Shown: piece by piece, positions 1-8,843 of the stretch
Layout of the letters: each line of letters starts with the position of its first letter
How positions within the stretch are numbered: the stretch's first letter is position 1
Translations under genes and position numbers: made by a program
Source: Butyricimonas synergistica DSM 23225
Lineage (GTDB): Bacteria > Bacteroidota > Bacteroidia > Bacteroidales > Marinifilaceae
Reading direction: 5' to 3'
Length of the DNA stretch: 64,000 nt
NCBI RefSeq assembly: GCF_000379665.1
Contig: NZ_KB903367.1
Location: forward strand, 186,001 to 250,000
Notes under the pieces: generated by a model
Databases searched by the model: none
What the model saw: only the letters and a program-made list of their open reading frames with translations
Told to the model about the DNA's origin: nothing

Positions 1-1839
1 GCGTCTACCCAAAATATGCAAACCACGAGGGATACTTATTTAAAGTTGTTCACTCACGCGGATTTCAAGATCGTGAAGGGGTTGGATTTAGGTATGAAGT
101 TCCAGTACGAGAGAAGTTACACGGATAAAGACCGGTACGACGAGCAGGATTCTTACATGATGCGTAAGACGATCAACGAGTTTGCCACCAAGAACATGTA
201 TAATAATTTCGTGTATAATATTCCGGATGGGGGACATATCAGAAAAGAGAGCAACCGGAGCGAGTTTTATAATTTCCGGGTACAGGCGAATTACCAGACC
301 ACGATAGGTGAAGACCATGATATCACGGTGTTGGTCGGTGGCGAGGTGCGACAAGATCATTGGCGTTCGTCCGGGAGCGAGGTGTACGGGTATGATAAAG
401 ACAAGTTGACTGCCGCGCAGGTGGATTGGTTGACTTTGACCCAAAACGGGGTGATCGGACAGTTGAATAGCGCTACACCGAGAAAGAAAAGCGAGTTTAT
501 TTTGAATGGTGATACTAAGCATCGTTACGTGTCGGCTTATGCTAATGCCGGTTATACTTACCTGGGACGTTACACGCTGAACGGAAGTATTCGCGTGGAC
601 CAGGCAGACCTTTTTGGTACGGACCCGAAATACCGGTATAGACCTTTGTGGTCGTTGGGCGCTAGTTGGAACGTGTCGGGCGAGTCTTTCTTGCGGGATG
701 CCGATTACCTTGATTTGTTGAAGTTGCGCCTGACGTATGGAATCACGGGTAACGTGGATCAGAATTCTTCTCCTTATTTGTTGGGTGTGTATTTGAATTC
801 TCCCTGGAGTAACGGGAACATTACGGATATTCTTGTGGCTCCGAACAAGTTGTTGCGCTGGGAGAAGACATCGTCTTTAAATGTCGGGATTGATTTCTCG
901 TTCTTTGCACGGTTGAACGGTTCGTTAGACGTGTACCGGAGATATAGTTCCGATTTGTTGGCGAAGAAGTCCCTGGATCCGTCTTACGGTTTCTCGGAAG
1001 CGACCGTGAATAACGGGGAGATGAAGAACACGGGTGTGGAGCTGAGTTTGTCTTATGATTGGTTGAAAAAGAAAGACTGGTCGTTGAACACGATGTTTAC
1101 AGCTGCATATAATAAGAATAAGATCAAGAAGGTCGGTTGCACGCCGACAGCCGCGGATTACATGTTGAAATCCCCGTATTCCTATTATTTGGAGGGAGAT
1201 ACTTACGGGACGGTGTATGCGTATTGTTATGCGGGATTGACAGAAACGGGCGATCCCTCGGTGTATGACGAGAATGGCGAGGTGCGGTCGAATACCGCTG
1301 TGGATGACATTCGGGCTTTGGTGGCGAAAGGACAATTGGCTCCGAAATGGAACGGGGCTTTAGGGTTGAATTTGAGGTGGAAGTCTTTGCAGTTGAACGC
1401 AAAATTCGTGTATTATTTAGGTCACTCGTTGCGTAATGATGTGCCGAAGTTGTATTCTATTTATAGTGACATCACGGGGTATATGCATAAAGATATAGCG
1501 AAACGCTGGACTCCGGAGAATACGAACACGGATGTGCCGTCTATGGGACCGAACGGGTTGGCGGTAGACCGTGAGATGCACTGGAAGTATGCCGACATGC
1601 ACGTGTTGAGCGCTTCATTTATCAAGTGCCGCAATATCGGGCTTTCTTATACCTTGCCGCAAGAGTGGACGCGTATGTTGAAGTTGAAGAACGTGAACGT
1701 GCGTGCCCAGGTGAACAACCCGTTCTATTGGGCAAAGAATAAAGAGGGGATCGACCCGGAGGCTTTCAATGCTAACGAGGGAACTCGCGCGCAGGAACAA
1801 GTGACAACTTATGTTTTCGGTTTGAATATAAATTTTTAA
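1..1839 (+). CDS. SusC/RagA-family TonB-dependent outer-membrane transporter, 3' part
   Basis: The reading frame is open from base 1, so the start, signal peptide, CarboxypepD_reg-like domain and plug lie left of the window. What remains (about 612 residues) is the C-terminal beta-barrel: alternating amphipathic strands, an aromatic final residue, and an ending (FGLNINF) typical of SusC/RagA proteins. SusC forms the TonB-powered pore that SusD caps; the pair binds and imports oligomeric nutrients through the outer membrane. SusD follows after 12 nt and a TlpA-like lipoprotein overlaps the end of SusD, so the three form an operon. The substrate cannot be read from the sequence; the thioredoxin partner hints at a peptide or protein ligand (inference). 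Family assignment is secure. Confidence 0.95.
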   Translation, partial: ASTQNMQTTRDTYLKLFTHADFKIVKGLDLGMKFQYERSYTDKDRYDEQDSYMMRKTINEFATKNMYNNFVYNIPDGGHIRKESNRSEFYNFRVQANYQTTIGEDHDITVLVGGEVRQDHWRSSGSEVYGYDKDKLTAAQVDWLTLTQNGVIGQLNSATPRKKSEFILNGDTKHRYVSAYANAGYTYLGRYTLNGSIRVDQADLFGTDPKYRYRPLWSLGASWNVSGESFLRDADYLDLLKLRLTYGITGNVDQNSSPYLLGVYLNSPWSNGNITDILVAPNKLLRWEKTSSLNVGIDFSFFARLNGSLDVYRRYSSDLLAKKSLDPSYGFSEATVNNGEMKNTGVELSLSYDWLKKKDWSLNTMFTAAYNKNKIKKVGCTPTAADYMLKSPYSYYLEGDTYGTVYAYCYAGLTETGDPSVYDENGEVRSNTAVDDIRALVAKGQLAPKWNGALGLNLRWKSLQLNAKFVYYLGHSLRNDVPKLYSIYSDITGYMHKDIAKRWTPENTNTDVPSMGPNGLAVDREMHWKYADMHVLSASFIKCRNIGLSYTLPQEWTRMLKLKNVNVRAQVNNPFYWAKNKEGIDPEAFNANEGTRAQEQVTTYVFGLNINF

Positions 1840-1851
1840 GGGGAGAGAAAT

Positions 1852-3288
1852 ATGAAAAGATATATTGCGATAGGCTGTTTGTGTTTGACCATGCTGTTTG
1901 CTGCATGTGACAATTATTTGGATATAGTGCCTAAAGGACAGGCCGTGTTGAATTCCACGGATGATTATCTCGGTCTGCTGGAAGAGGTGAGCCCGAATTA
2001 TGACATGGGAAATCTCTGGTACATGGCGAATGAGATAGGTGGTACTAATATGCCCGCGTTGGAGGCTTACCAGGACCCGCTGTCTGCTATCGGTTTCTTT
2101 TGGGATGAAACCAAAAATCGGGCGGATTACATGGAAACGGACGAGTTGTATGACGCGTGTTATAAACGTATCATGCGGTATAACGTGGTTATATCGAATA
2201 TCGATGATTCGGAGGGCAACGCGGAGGATAAAGTGACGGGGAAGGCGCAGGCGAAAATCATGCGGGCGTATAATTATTTTTTCCTGGTGAACAAGTTTGC
2301 CAAGTTCTATGACAAAAATACGGCGGCTACTGACAACGGGATTATTATTCACGAGGAGTTGAACCTGGAAGCGAAGAGCAAACAGCACACGGTGGCTCAG
2401 GTGTACGAGGTCATTGAACGTGATATTATGGAGGCATTGCCCGATTTGCCGGAGCGCGCGAAGAATGCTTTCCTGCCGGACAAGTATTTCGGGTATGCCT
2501 TGAAAGCCAAGGTGCATTTGTTCAAGAGGGAGATTGACGAGGCGCTGGCAGCCGGGTTGGAGGCGTTGAAATCGGATTATCACAAGTTGTGGGATATGCC
2601 CGCTCTGTACGCGGAATTGGTGGCGGAGAATCCTTTGCTTGGCATGATGCCTTCGATGTTTATGACGAGTGTATATAAGAATATTGACGACCCGGAGAAT
2701 TTATTGTACCAGTTCGGGTTGAATCAATTTGATCCTGTGCCTTCTATGATTCGTAAGCCGTTAGTCGATCTGTATGACAAGTCGAATGATTTGCGTTATG
2801 TGATGTGTGTGTCTGGTTCAAAGCCCAAGACGGCGGAAATAGACGCGATGTCGATCATGTGCTCGAAAGTCAATTGGAATTGCGGTGGAATCCGTTTGTC
2901 CGAGGTGTATTTAATGGTGGCGGAGTGTTATGCCCGGAAGGATGACAAGACGAACGCGTTGTTCTATTTGGACGAGTTGAGGAAGATGAGATTCTTGCCC
3001 GCGGGATACAAGGCTTCGGAGGCTGCGGATGCCAAGGAGGCATTCCGGTTGATTCGGGATGAACGGAAACGGGAGTTGTTGCTTACTTCCAACGGGTTCT
3101 TTGATATGCGTCGTTTTTGCGCGGAATTTAACGAAACGTTGACGAAAGAGTACGTGATGAAAAATGCCACCACGGGGGAAACGACGATAAAGACCTATAC
3201 GTTGAAGCCGAATTCTCCGTTGTTGATATGGCCTTTCCCGAAAAATGCTATGGAAACAAGTGATTTAATTCAAAATACTACTTTATGA
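1852..3288 (+). CDS. SusD/RagB-family nutrient-binding outer-membrane lipoprotein
   Basis: 478 residues, normal for SusD/RagB. The N-terminus is a lipoprotein signal with lipid-accepting Cys19 (LFAACDNYLD), followed by the usual YLDIVP start of the mature protein. TPR-like helices fill the N-terminal half, and the C-terminal SusD domain has the signature region RDERKRELLLTSNGFFDMRR around residue 405. The protein sits on the cell surface as the lid of the SusC barrel and binds the ligand. The start ATG is 12 nt after the susC stop, after an A/G-rich leader. The stop overlaps the ATG of the next gene (ATGA), suggesting translational coupling to the thioredoxin-like protein. Confidence 0.95.
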   Translation: MKRYIAIGCLCLTMLFAACDNYLDIVPKGQAVLNSTDDYLGLLEEVSPNYDMGNLWYMANEIGGTNMPALEAYQDPLSAIGFFWDETKNRADYMETDELYDACYKRIMRYNVVISNIDDSEGNAEDKVTGKAQAKIMRAYNYFFLVNKFAKFYDKNTAATDNGIIIHEELNLEAKSKQHTVAQVYEVIERDIMEALPDLPERAKNAFLPDKYFGYALKAKVHLFKREIDEALAAGLEALKSDYHKLWDMPALYAELVAENPLLGMMPSMFMTSVYKNIDDPENLLYQFGLNQFDPVPSMIRKPLVDLYDKSNDLRYVMCVSGSKPKTAEIDAMSIMCSKVNWNCGGIRLSEVYLMVAECYARKDDKTNALFYLDELRKMRFLPAGYKASEAADAKEAFRLIRDERKRELLLTSNGFFDMRRFCAEFNETLTKEYVMKNATTGETTIKTYTLKPNSPLLIWPFPKNAMETSDLIQNTTL

Positions 3289-4661
3289 GTTGTGGTGTGA
3301 AAGTGTTGTTTGTGTTACTGGTTCTGGCTTTTGCCGGAACCAGTTGTCAAAAAGAGGATACCCGGGGAACGAGCGTGACGTTCTCGAAATCGGTAGGCGG
3401 GGATATTTATTTCCAGCCGGAGGAGAAGGATGGATACGAGAAGGTGGTGCCGGATTCCTTGGGAAATCTCGTGTTGAAGATTGAGTTGAAGGAACCGGGG
3501 TATTACCGGTACGTGAGTACGAAACAGTTTTTTTATTCCGTGTACCTGACTCCCGGTTCGCGAGTGGAGATCGTGGAGAACGAGGACGGGGTGTCGTTTA
3601 AAGGTGACCACGCGGCGGAGAATGCTTTTTTGGCGGAGAATCCTTTTGTCGGGGAAGCCGAGGAAGGGGTGGAGAAGTATTCTGCCGAGTGGGTGAGCGC
3701 GAATTGGCAGGGATTGGAGCGCATGATAGGTAAGTTGCGGGAGTCCGGGTTGCCGCGGGAGTTTATTCAGTTACAGGAGTTGAAGTATAGGTTCGGGGTT
3801 TACAAGCAATTGCTGGAGGGACCGGCATTAATGGCTATGTTTATGAACAGGACCGTGCGGTTGCCGGATGATTATTATGATTTTTTGAAGGATTTGAAGT
3901 TTGATGATCCACAGATTACCCGGGTGCCGAAATGGTTTCAAGTGATGGTGGGTGCTTTCGAGCGAATGGAAAAGGAGGGGATGTTGGAGGTGTCGTTGGA
4001 GCATTTTATGGAGGTTTACGGGAAACGGATTGAGGACGAGAAGGTGCGTTCCTTGTTCCTGGTGAATTTGTTGGATTTGATGCTGCAAAAGGGGTATTCG
4101 GATCAGTTTCCCGCTTATGTGATGAGTGTGCGGCGATTGATAACCGATTCGGTGGCAATTGCCCAATTGCCGAGGATTGAAGCCCGCTACCGGGAGGCAC
4201 TGGAAGCGAATCAAATGATTGTGCGGGGGATGTCTGCGCCGGAGTTTAAGGCTGTGGACGTGAACGGGAAGGAGTATTCTTCTGCCGATTTTAAAGGGAA
4301 AGTGCAGGTGTTGGATTTTTGGTTCACGGGGTGTGTGCCTTGTCGTGCCGAGATGCCTTACATGGAGAAATTGGCGGATGAGTTGGAGGGGCAGCCTATC
4401 GTGTTTGTCGCGATGTCTTTGGACTCTGGGAACGAATTGTTAGCGACTTGGAGGCAAATGGTGAAGGATAAGAAGGGGAATGAGTATCATTTGAATGTGC
4501 CGGACGGTTTTAAATCGGCTCTGGCGAAGAGTTACCTGATCCGTGGGGTTCCCCGGGTTGTTGTTATTGATAAAGAGGGTAAGATTGTGGATGCTTATGC
4601 CAAGCGACCTTCTGACCCGAAATTGAAAATGCAATTGGAACAGTTGATAGAAAGGTTATAA
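3285..4661 (+). CDS. TlpA-like thioredoxin-fold lipoprotein (thiol-disulfide oxidoreductase)
   Basis: 458 residues. A lipoprotein signal ends at Cys21 (FAGTSC). Residues about 25-310 are a family-specific N-terminal region of the kind found in Bacteroidota TlpA proteins. A thioredoxin domain covers about 315-458, with the redox motif CVPC (Cys350, Cys353) in FWFTGCVPCRAEMPY and the cis-proline segment RGVPRVVVID near 425. TlpA/ResA-like proteins reduce disulfides outside the cytoplasm. ATGA overlap with susD and absence of a separate promoter place it in the susCD operon, so it probably acts on the imported substrate or on disulfides of the SusCD machinery (inference). A strong hairpin terminator lies 80 nt downstream. 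Confidence 0.88.
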   Translation: MSCGVKVLFVLLVLAFAGTSCQKEDTRGTSVTFSKSVGGDIYFQPEEKDGYEKVVPDSLGNLVLKIELKEPGYYRYVSTKQFFYSVYLTPGSRVEIVENEDGVSFKGDHAAENAFLAENPFVGEAEEGVEKYSAEWVSANWQGLERMIGKLRESGLPREFIQLQELKYRFGVYKQLLEGPALMAMFMNRTVRLPDDYYDFLKDLKFDDPQITRVPKWFQVMVGAFERMEKEGMLEVSLEHFMEVYGKRIEDEKVRSLFLVNLLDLMLQKGYSDQFPAYVMSVRRLITDSVAIAQLPRIEARYREALEANQMIVRGMSAPEFKAVDVNGKEYSSADFKGKVQVLDFWFTGCVPCRAEMPYMEKLADELEGQPIVFVAMSLDSGNELLATWRQMVKDKKGNEYHLNVPDGFKSALAKSYLIRGVPRVVVIDKEGKIVDAYAKRPSDPKLKMQLEQLIERL

Positions 4662-4740
4662 AAAGTTTATAAGGTTCGTGAGGTCGGGCTGGGCGGCATT
4701 CATTTGATTTTATGAATTTTATGACCTTATAATTTTATAG
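4662..4740. repeat. Remnant of the AAGTTTATAAGGT-type intergenic repeat family
   Basis: Directly after the tlpA-like stop comes a stretch of degenerate units of the type GTTTATAAGGTTCGTGAGGT. It ends in their complement: TATAAGGT at 4668-4675 pairs with ACCTTATA at 4724-4731. The same word family recurs at 20461-20505, 33295-33415, 34089-34310 and 35980-36124. This copy is short and lacks the 53-bp core seen in the copies at 33325 and 34155. Confidence 0.6.
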
Positions 4741-4743
4741 GTT

Positions 4744-4776
4744 AGCGGGTGTGTCAATGACACACCCGCTATTTTA
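4744..4776 (+). terminator. Rho-independent terminator of the first Sus operon
   Basis: A nearly uninterrupted palindrome, AGCGGGTGTGTCA and its complement TGACACACCCGCT, spans 4744-4770 and is followed by ATTTTATT. It lies 80 nt behind the last gene of the Sus operon and probably ends that transcript. Confidence 0.8.
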
Positions 4777-5056
4777 TTGAGAATCAAATAAAGATCGTTT
4801 AATAATGTGCAAATATATGACTTTTTTTGTTATTTGTAAATGCTTCCGGTTCTATTTTCAAAATTCACAATCAGGTAGTTGTGATTTTGTCGACAAGAGT
4901 CGATTGTTACAAGTCGAACGATCATTAAACGATCTTTTTTTGATAGCGTGAGGGAGAGGTGATCGACTACGGTAAATAAGTGTTTTTTGTTTGTTAGTTT
5001 ATTTGTTAAGTGATTGATATTGTGTAAATTATAAATTTAAATTTAATCGTAAAATT
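4777..5056. other. AT-rich intergenic leader of the fimbrial operon with a split 14-bp inverted repeat
   Basis: No ORF is visible. AAAGATCGTTTAAT (4790-4803) recurs as its exact complement ATTAAACGATCTTT (4924-4937), 120 nt apart; the second copy runs into a T7 tract. Between the arms is a small hairpin (TCACAA and TTGTGA around 4867-4887). The last 80 nt before the fimbrial gene are very AT-rich and probably hold its promoter, but no clean TTG/TAnnTTTG pair can be fixed. Confidence 0.5.
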
Positions 5057-5866
5057 ATGAGAAAAGTTCTAGTTGCAATTTTGTGTTTATTCCTCTTGGG
5101 GGCTTGTTCCCGGGGAAATGAAGAAGGGCAACCGGAGGTTTCCGGGAGTCGGTTGGCGCTAGGAGTGCGGTCTGTTGATAGTATGATTATCACGGGCATG
5201 CTTGCTGCCGTGTGTGAACTTACGGGGGTTCCCGTGGGAGGTAGCTTTGAAATGAACTATTTCGAGGCAGGAGAGGAGATTGTTTACCAGGATTTACAAC
5301 CGGGTGAGCACACGTTTCTTGTACTGGGGAACGTGATGGAAGAGGATGAATGTGAATTGTTTATTAATTCATATGCGCCCAAAGACATTCAATTTCGTTG
5401 GCGAAATGGCGGTCGTTTACCCGAGCTTTTCGGAGGTCTTATTAAGGTTGACGGGGCGAGCGAGAAAATGACCGTGGAGATGTTGCGTTTGGTTGGAGAG
5501 TTGAAAGTGAACGTGGTGAACCCGTCGGAGTTTGTTAGGATGGACGTGAGGTTGGATATGCAGTGTTATTATGAGGTAGAACCCATTTTATTGGGTGATT
5601 ATTCTTTGATGCCGGAAATGTACTCTTCAGATTTGGAGGTGGGTGAAAGTTTTTATTTGTTCCCGACTAAAAAAGCGGTATTCGGGGAAATTATTGCTTG
5701 GGACGAGAACTGGAATGAATATAGGTTCGGGTTTGAGGCGAAGAATTGTATACAACGGAATAAGAAGTTGGAATTGAATCTGACTTTGAATAAGGCTACT
5801 GCCCAAGCTCGGTCGCTGGAAGCCGTGAATACGGTGATTTGCGAGGAAACGGTTTCGGATTTGTAA
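5057..5866 (+). CDS. Fimbrillin-like lipoprotein (Mfa2/FimB type, probable anchor subunit)
   Basis: 269 residues. A lipoprotein signal ends at Cys17 (FLLGACSRG). The body is beta-rich, with a segment PGEHTFLVLGNVMEED that corresponds to the GTYTFAYLFNV and GSYTVAFVGNV segments of the next two proteins; this segment is typical of Mfa2/FimB-like fimbrial subunits. Such lipoproteins anchor or regulate short fimbriae made by periplasmic transit, protease-triggered strand exchange and polymerisation. It is first in a three-gene operon with 17 nt to the next start. No major fimbrillin is present beside it. Overall similarity is weak compared with its neighbours, so the assignment rests partly on context. 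Confidence 0.6.
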   Translation: MRKVLVAILCLFLLGACSRGNEEGQPEVSGSRLALGVRSVDSMIITGMLAAVCELTGVPVGGSFEMNYFEAGEEIVYQDLQPGEHTFLVLGNVMEEDECELFINSYAPKDIQFRWRNGGRLPELFGGLIKVDGASEKMTVEMLRLVGELKVNVVNPSEFVRMDVRLDMQCYYEVEPILLGDYSLMPEMYSSDLEVGESFYLFPTKKAVFGEIIAWDENWNEYRFGFEAKNCIQRNKKLELNLTLNKATAQARSLEAVNTVICEETVSDL

Positions 5867-5883
5867 ATTTAAAAGCAAAAGAG

Positions 5884-8814
5884 ATGAAAAGGATATTATA
5901 TACGCTTGTTGTATTGGCTGCCGTGTTTTTCACGGGCTGCCGGGAAGATCAGTTGGAAGGCAACGTCCCGGGAAAGGAAGTTGCATTGACTTTTAGCGGC
6001 AGGGCTGCCGGTTTGTCAGCAGAGGCGTTGAGCAAGGAGGTCGAAACGTTACATTTGTTGATTTTTAACGAGGACGGCAGTTTCTCGCAACAGAAAGAGT
6101 TTGCCGGGTTGGCGGACGTGGCTCCGGTGAAATTGCCTTTGGGAACCTACACGTTTGCTTATCTTTTCAACGTGGGGCGGGAACAGATCAGCGGGTTGTC
6201 GGAAGGAGCTTCGTTGGATGATGTTGTTGTTGCGTTACAAACGGATGGAAACGGCGAGGTGGTGATGCCCGGCAGTATTTTTTCCGGCGTGGATAAAATC
6301 ACGGTGGGAGAGGACAAGGTGAGTGATGCCGCGCTGAACCGTATGGTGGGGCGTCTGGATGTAAACGTGAGTGGGGTGAAAGCCGGCGTGGAGTTACAAA
6401 GCGTAACTTTGTTAGGTTCCCCGAAATCCGTGAATTTCAACGGGACTCCCGGGGACACGAAAGCACGGTTGGTGGTACCGATGAGCAAGAACGGAGAATT
6501 GATGCAGGGGCAAGCGGTAGCGTTTCCCACGTGTGTCGATTCTTTGGCTCGTTTGGAGTTTGTGGTCGTGAAGAACGGTGTGCCCGAAACACACGTGTCC
6601 GAGTTGAAGAATAAGGTAGAAGCGAATAAAATTCACACGATTAACGTGAAAGTGAATGTCACTGGTGATATTTTTGACGTGGAGATCGAGATGAGCGTGG
6701 AAGAATGGGGAGGTTCGGAAAGTGAGGATCTTATCGCGAATGAAAAATTCTATGTCGATGGATGGACGGTGAGATTGGCGACGGGAGGCATGTTCGAGGA
6801 TTTGGATCAAATACAGGAGGTTTCTGTCAGTTTTATGTCTGAAAAAGGTCAGATTTTTGGTATTCGTGGAAGAAAAGGGGATGAATGGGAGAAACTTGAG
6901 TTTTTTGGGGATACTCTTGTCCTATCTTCTTTTGGGGGGCAGGAGTGTGGAAATTTCACGGTTCAGAATATTGATGTAGTAGACGCGGAGTGGAACCGTT
7001 TGTATGTTTTACCCGCTCCGGTGAAAAATGTAGTGATCGATACCACGGGAATTGTGAATGTGGTTTTGCCCTCAATGCTCGAGGTGGCAGAGAGTGACAA
7101 GGCTGCATTGCTGGAGTTGCGGGAGGTGATGAAAGCGGCTGGGGTCGAGTTGTCTAGGAGTTGGAAATCGGATAATATCAATTTGTGGTATGAGGTAGAG
7201 TTGAATGCCGAAGGTCGTGTTGTTGGCATCGGTTATTCCGATTTGGATGATTACGAGGATGATTATGGTCGGAGCCGTTCCGCGAAAGTGGCGTCGAAAA
7301 CCATGTCGAGGACAAGGGCAAGGGCGTCTGCCGTGCAGGCTGTTTGGAGGTTGCCGGAGTCGTTTAAGAATCTGACTGCGTTAAAGTATTTCAATTGTGC
7401 AGATCAAGAACCTGATTATGGCGTTTTGGCGGAAATCCCCGCTTTTATAAAAGAGATGTCTAGTTTGGAAGAGTTAGGTGTTCCTGTGAATAGTACCACG
7501 TTACCTGAATTGCCTGCCGGGTTAAAATATTTGGACATCAGGAGTACAACATTGAAACAGGTGCCTGCCCATATCGGAGATTTGACTCAATTACAGGTGT
7601 TGATTATTTCTGTGCCGGAGGACGTAGATGATGAGGTATATGATAGCGAGTATTTCCCCGCGTACTCATTGGCGAGTGTTTCGTCAATAGAGATGGGCTT
7701 CAATAAATTGACAGAGTTGAAAGCTTTGTACCTTGTTGGTGCGGCGAATTGCGAGTTACCGAGTGGAGTATGGGATTTACCGGGCGGTTCCTTGCGTGAG
7801 TTGGGGCTTTGTGGTTTTAGCCGAATCCAAGTGCCGGTTTCGGTAAGCAAGTGGAGTGTTCTCGAGGAATTGACATTGATAAATACCACGATGCAATCTG
7901 CGGATATAGAGAATATAAAGAATTTGAAATTGAGCGATTTGGATATTAGTTCTCCTGTTTTTGGGCAGAGCGGACTTCCGGCTTGGTTGGGAGGAATGAG
8001 TAGCCTGGAGTATTTGATGTTGTATGATTGCGGAATTACTTCTATTCCGGATTCTTTTGACGGTTTGGTGAATTTGCGAGATTTGGATATGCCGCGTAAT
8101 CCTGATTTGTCCGGGAAGTTGCCTCCCGTGTTGTTGAGGCGGTATAATGCCGGTAATTTGTATGTTTATGCCCCGGAATCTGAGAATTTCCAGCCGGACG
8201 GAACGAAATTGAAAGTTACTCCGGAACGTATTCTTGCTGCCTCGGGTGGCGGAGAGTATTTTATAGAGATTGAAACAGAAAACGAATGGCGTTGCAGATT
8301 GCCGTATGTTCACGAGGAAGGATTCTTGATGGTGACTTCGGTGGAAGGTACAATTTTATATGGGGATAGCCTTTCTTCGTCTGAAGGGCAGTTGACGGGT
8401 AAAGGGAACGCCAAGTTGAAGGTGAAAGTGGAGCCGAATATGTATGGGAGGTGGTCCCGAAATGGCGAGGTCGAGGTGAGCGTGAGCGAGCGTAATGTGG
8501 CTCGGGTGTACGTTGAGCAAGAGGAAGAAAAAGAGGAAGTATTCAATGCGAGCATGGATTCGCTTGATGTGGCAAACGGGGAAACTTTCTCGTTTACGAT
8601 AACTTCAAACACGGAATGGGATGTGTATTGGGAATGCGTGGAAGGCGGTGGAAATGTGGTGGAATTGGATGCTGGGAATTTTGCCGGAAGCGGAAGAATT
8701 ACTGGACGTCTAGAACTATTAGATAACGAGGAATCTTGCCGAATATTGATGCATTTGAATTCACGATATTCCGGTCGGGAGAAAATAATTACGATAAATG
8801 GCTATCGGAAATGA
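5884..8814 (+). CDS. Fimbrillin-like (Mfa2/FimB type) lipoprotein with leucine-rich repeats and BACON-like C-terminal domains
   Basis: 976 residues from ATG 5884. An in-frame start at 5839 would overlap the previous gene and spoil the lipoprotein signal, which from 5884 ends at Cys19 (VFFTGCRED). Residues about 30-290 form an Mfa2/FimB-like fimbrillin domain (LHLLIFNEDG, LGTYTFAYLFNVG, MVGRLDVNV). Residues about 490-770 contain leucine-rich repeats with the xLPxxLxxLxxLxxL pattern (for example LPESFKNLTALKYF and VPAHIGDLTQLQVL). Two BACON-like all-beta domains follow at about 775-880 and 885-976, with the typical ITSNTEWDV motif. The architecture suggests a fimbrial anchor or tip adhesin that presents a binding surface. 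Substrate or host ligand unknown. Confidence 0.75.
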   Translation: MKRILYTLVVLAAVFFTGCREDQLEGNVPGKEVALTFSGRAAGLSAEALSKEVETLHLLIFNEDGSFSQQKEFAGLADVAPVKLPLGTYTFAYLFNVGREQISGLSEGASLDDVVVALQTDGNGEVVMPGSIFSGVDKITVGEDKVSDAALNRMVGRLDVNVSGVKAGVELQSVTLLGSPKSVNFNGTPGDTKARLVVPMSKNGELMQGQAVAFPTCVDSLARLEFVVVKNGVPETHVSELKNKVEANKIHTINVKVNVTGDIFDVEIEMSVEEWGGSESEDLIANEKFYVDGWTVRLATGGMFEDLDQIQEVSVSFMSEKGQIFGIRGRKGDEWEKLEFFGDTLVLSSFGGQECGNFTVQNIDVVDAEWNRLYVLPAPVKNVVIDTTGIVNVVLPSMLEVAESDKAALLELREVMKAAGVELSRSWKSDNINLWYEVELNAEGRVVGIGYSDLDDYEDDYGRSRSAKVASKTMSRTRARASAVQAVWRLPESFKNLTALKYFNCADQEPDYGVLAEIPAFIKEMSSLEELGVPVNSTTLPELPAGLKYLDIRSTTLKQVPAHIGDLTQLQVLIISVPEDVDDEVYDSEYFPAYSLASVSSIEMGFNKLTELKALYLVGAANCELPSGVWDLPGGSLRELGLCGFSRIQVPVSVSKWSVLEELTLINTTMQSADIENIKNLKLSDLDISSPVFGQSGLPAWLGGMSSLEYLMLYDCGITSIPDSFDGLVNLRDLDMPRNPDLSGKLPPVLLRRYNAGNLYVYAPESENFQPDGTKLKVTPERILAASGGGEYFIEIETENEWRCRLPYVHEEGFLMVTSVEGTILYGDSLSSSEGQLTGKGNAKLKVKVEPNMYGRWSRNGEVEVSVSERNVARVYVEQEEEKEEVFNASMDSLDVANGETFSFTITSNTEWDVYWECVEGGGNVVELDAGNFAGSGRITGRLELLDNEESCRILMHLNSRYSGREKIITINGYRK

Positions 8815-8843
8815 TTCGAGTAGTAATCATTAAAATGTGATGT

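Noticed and set aside
5839-5883. Upstream start of the LRR fimbrial protein
   Set aside because: It would overlap the previous gene by 28 bp and put 15 residues before a perfect lipoprotein signal; ATG 5884 fits better.
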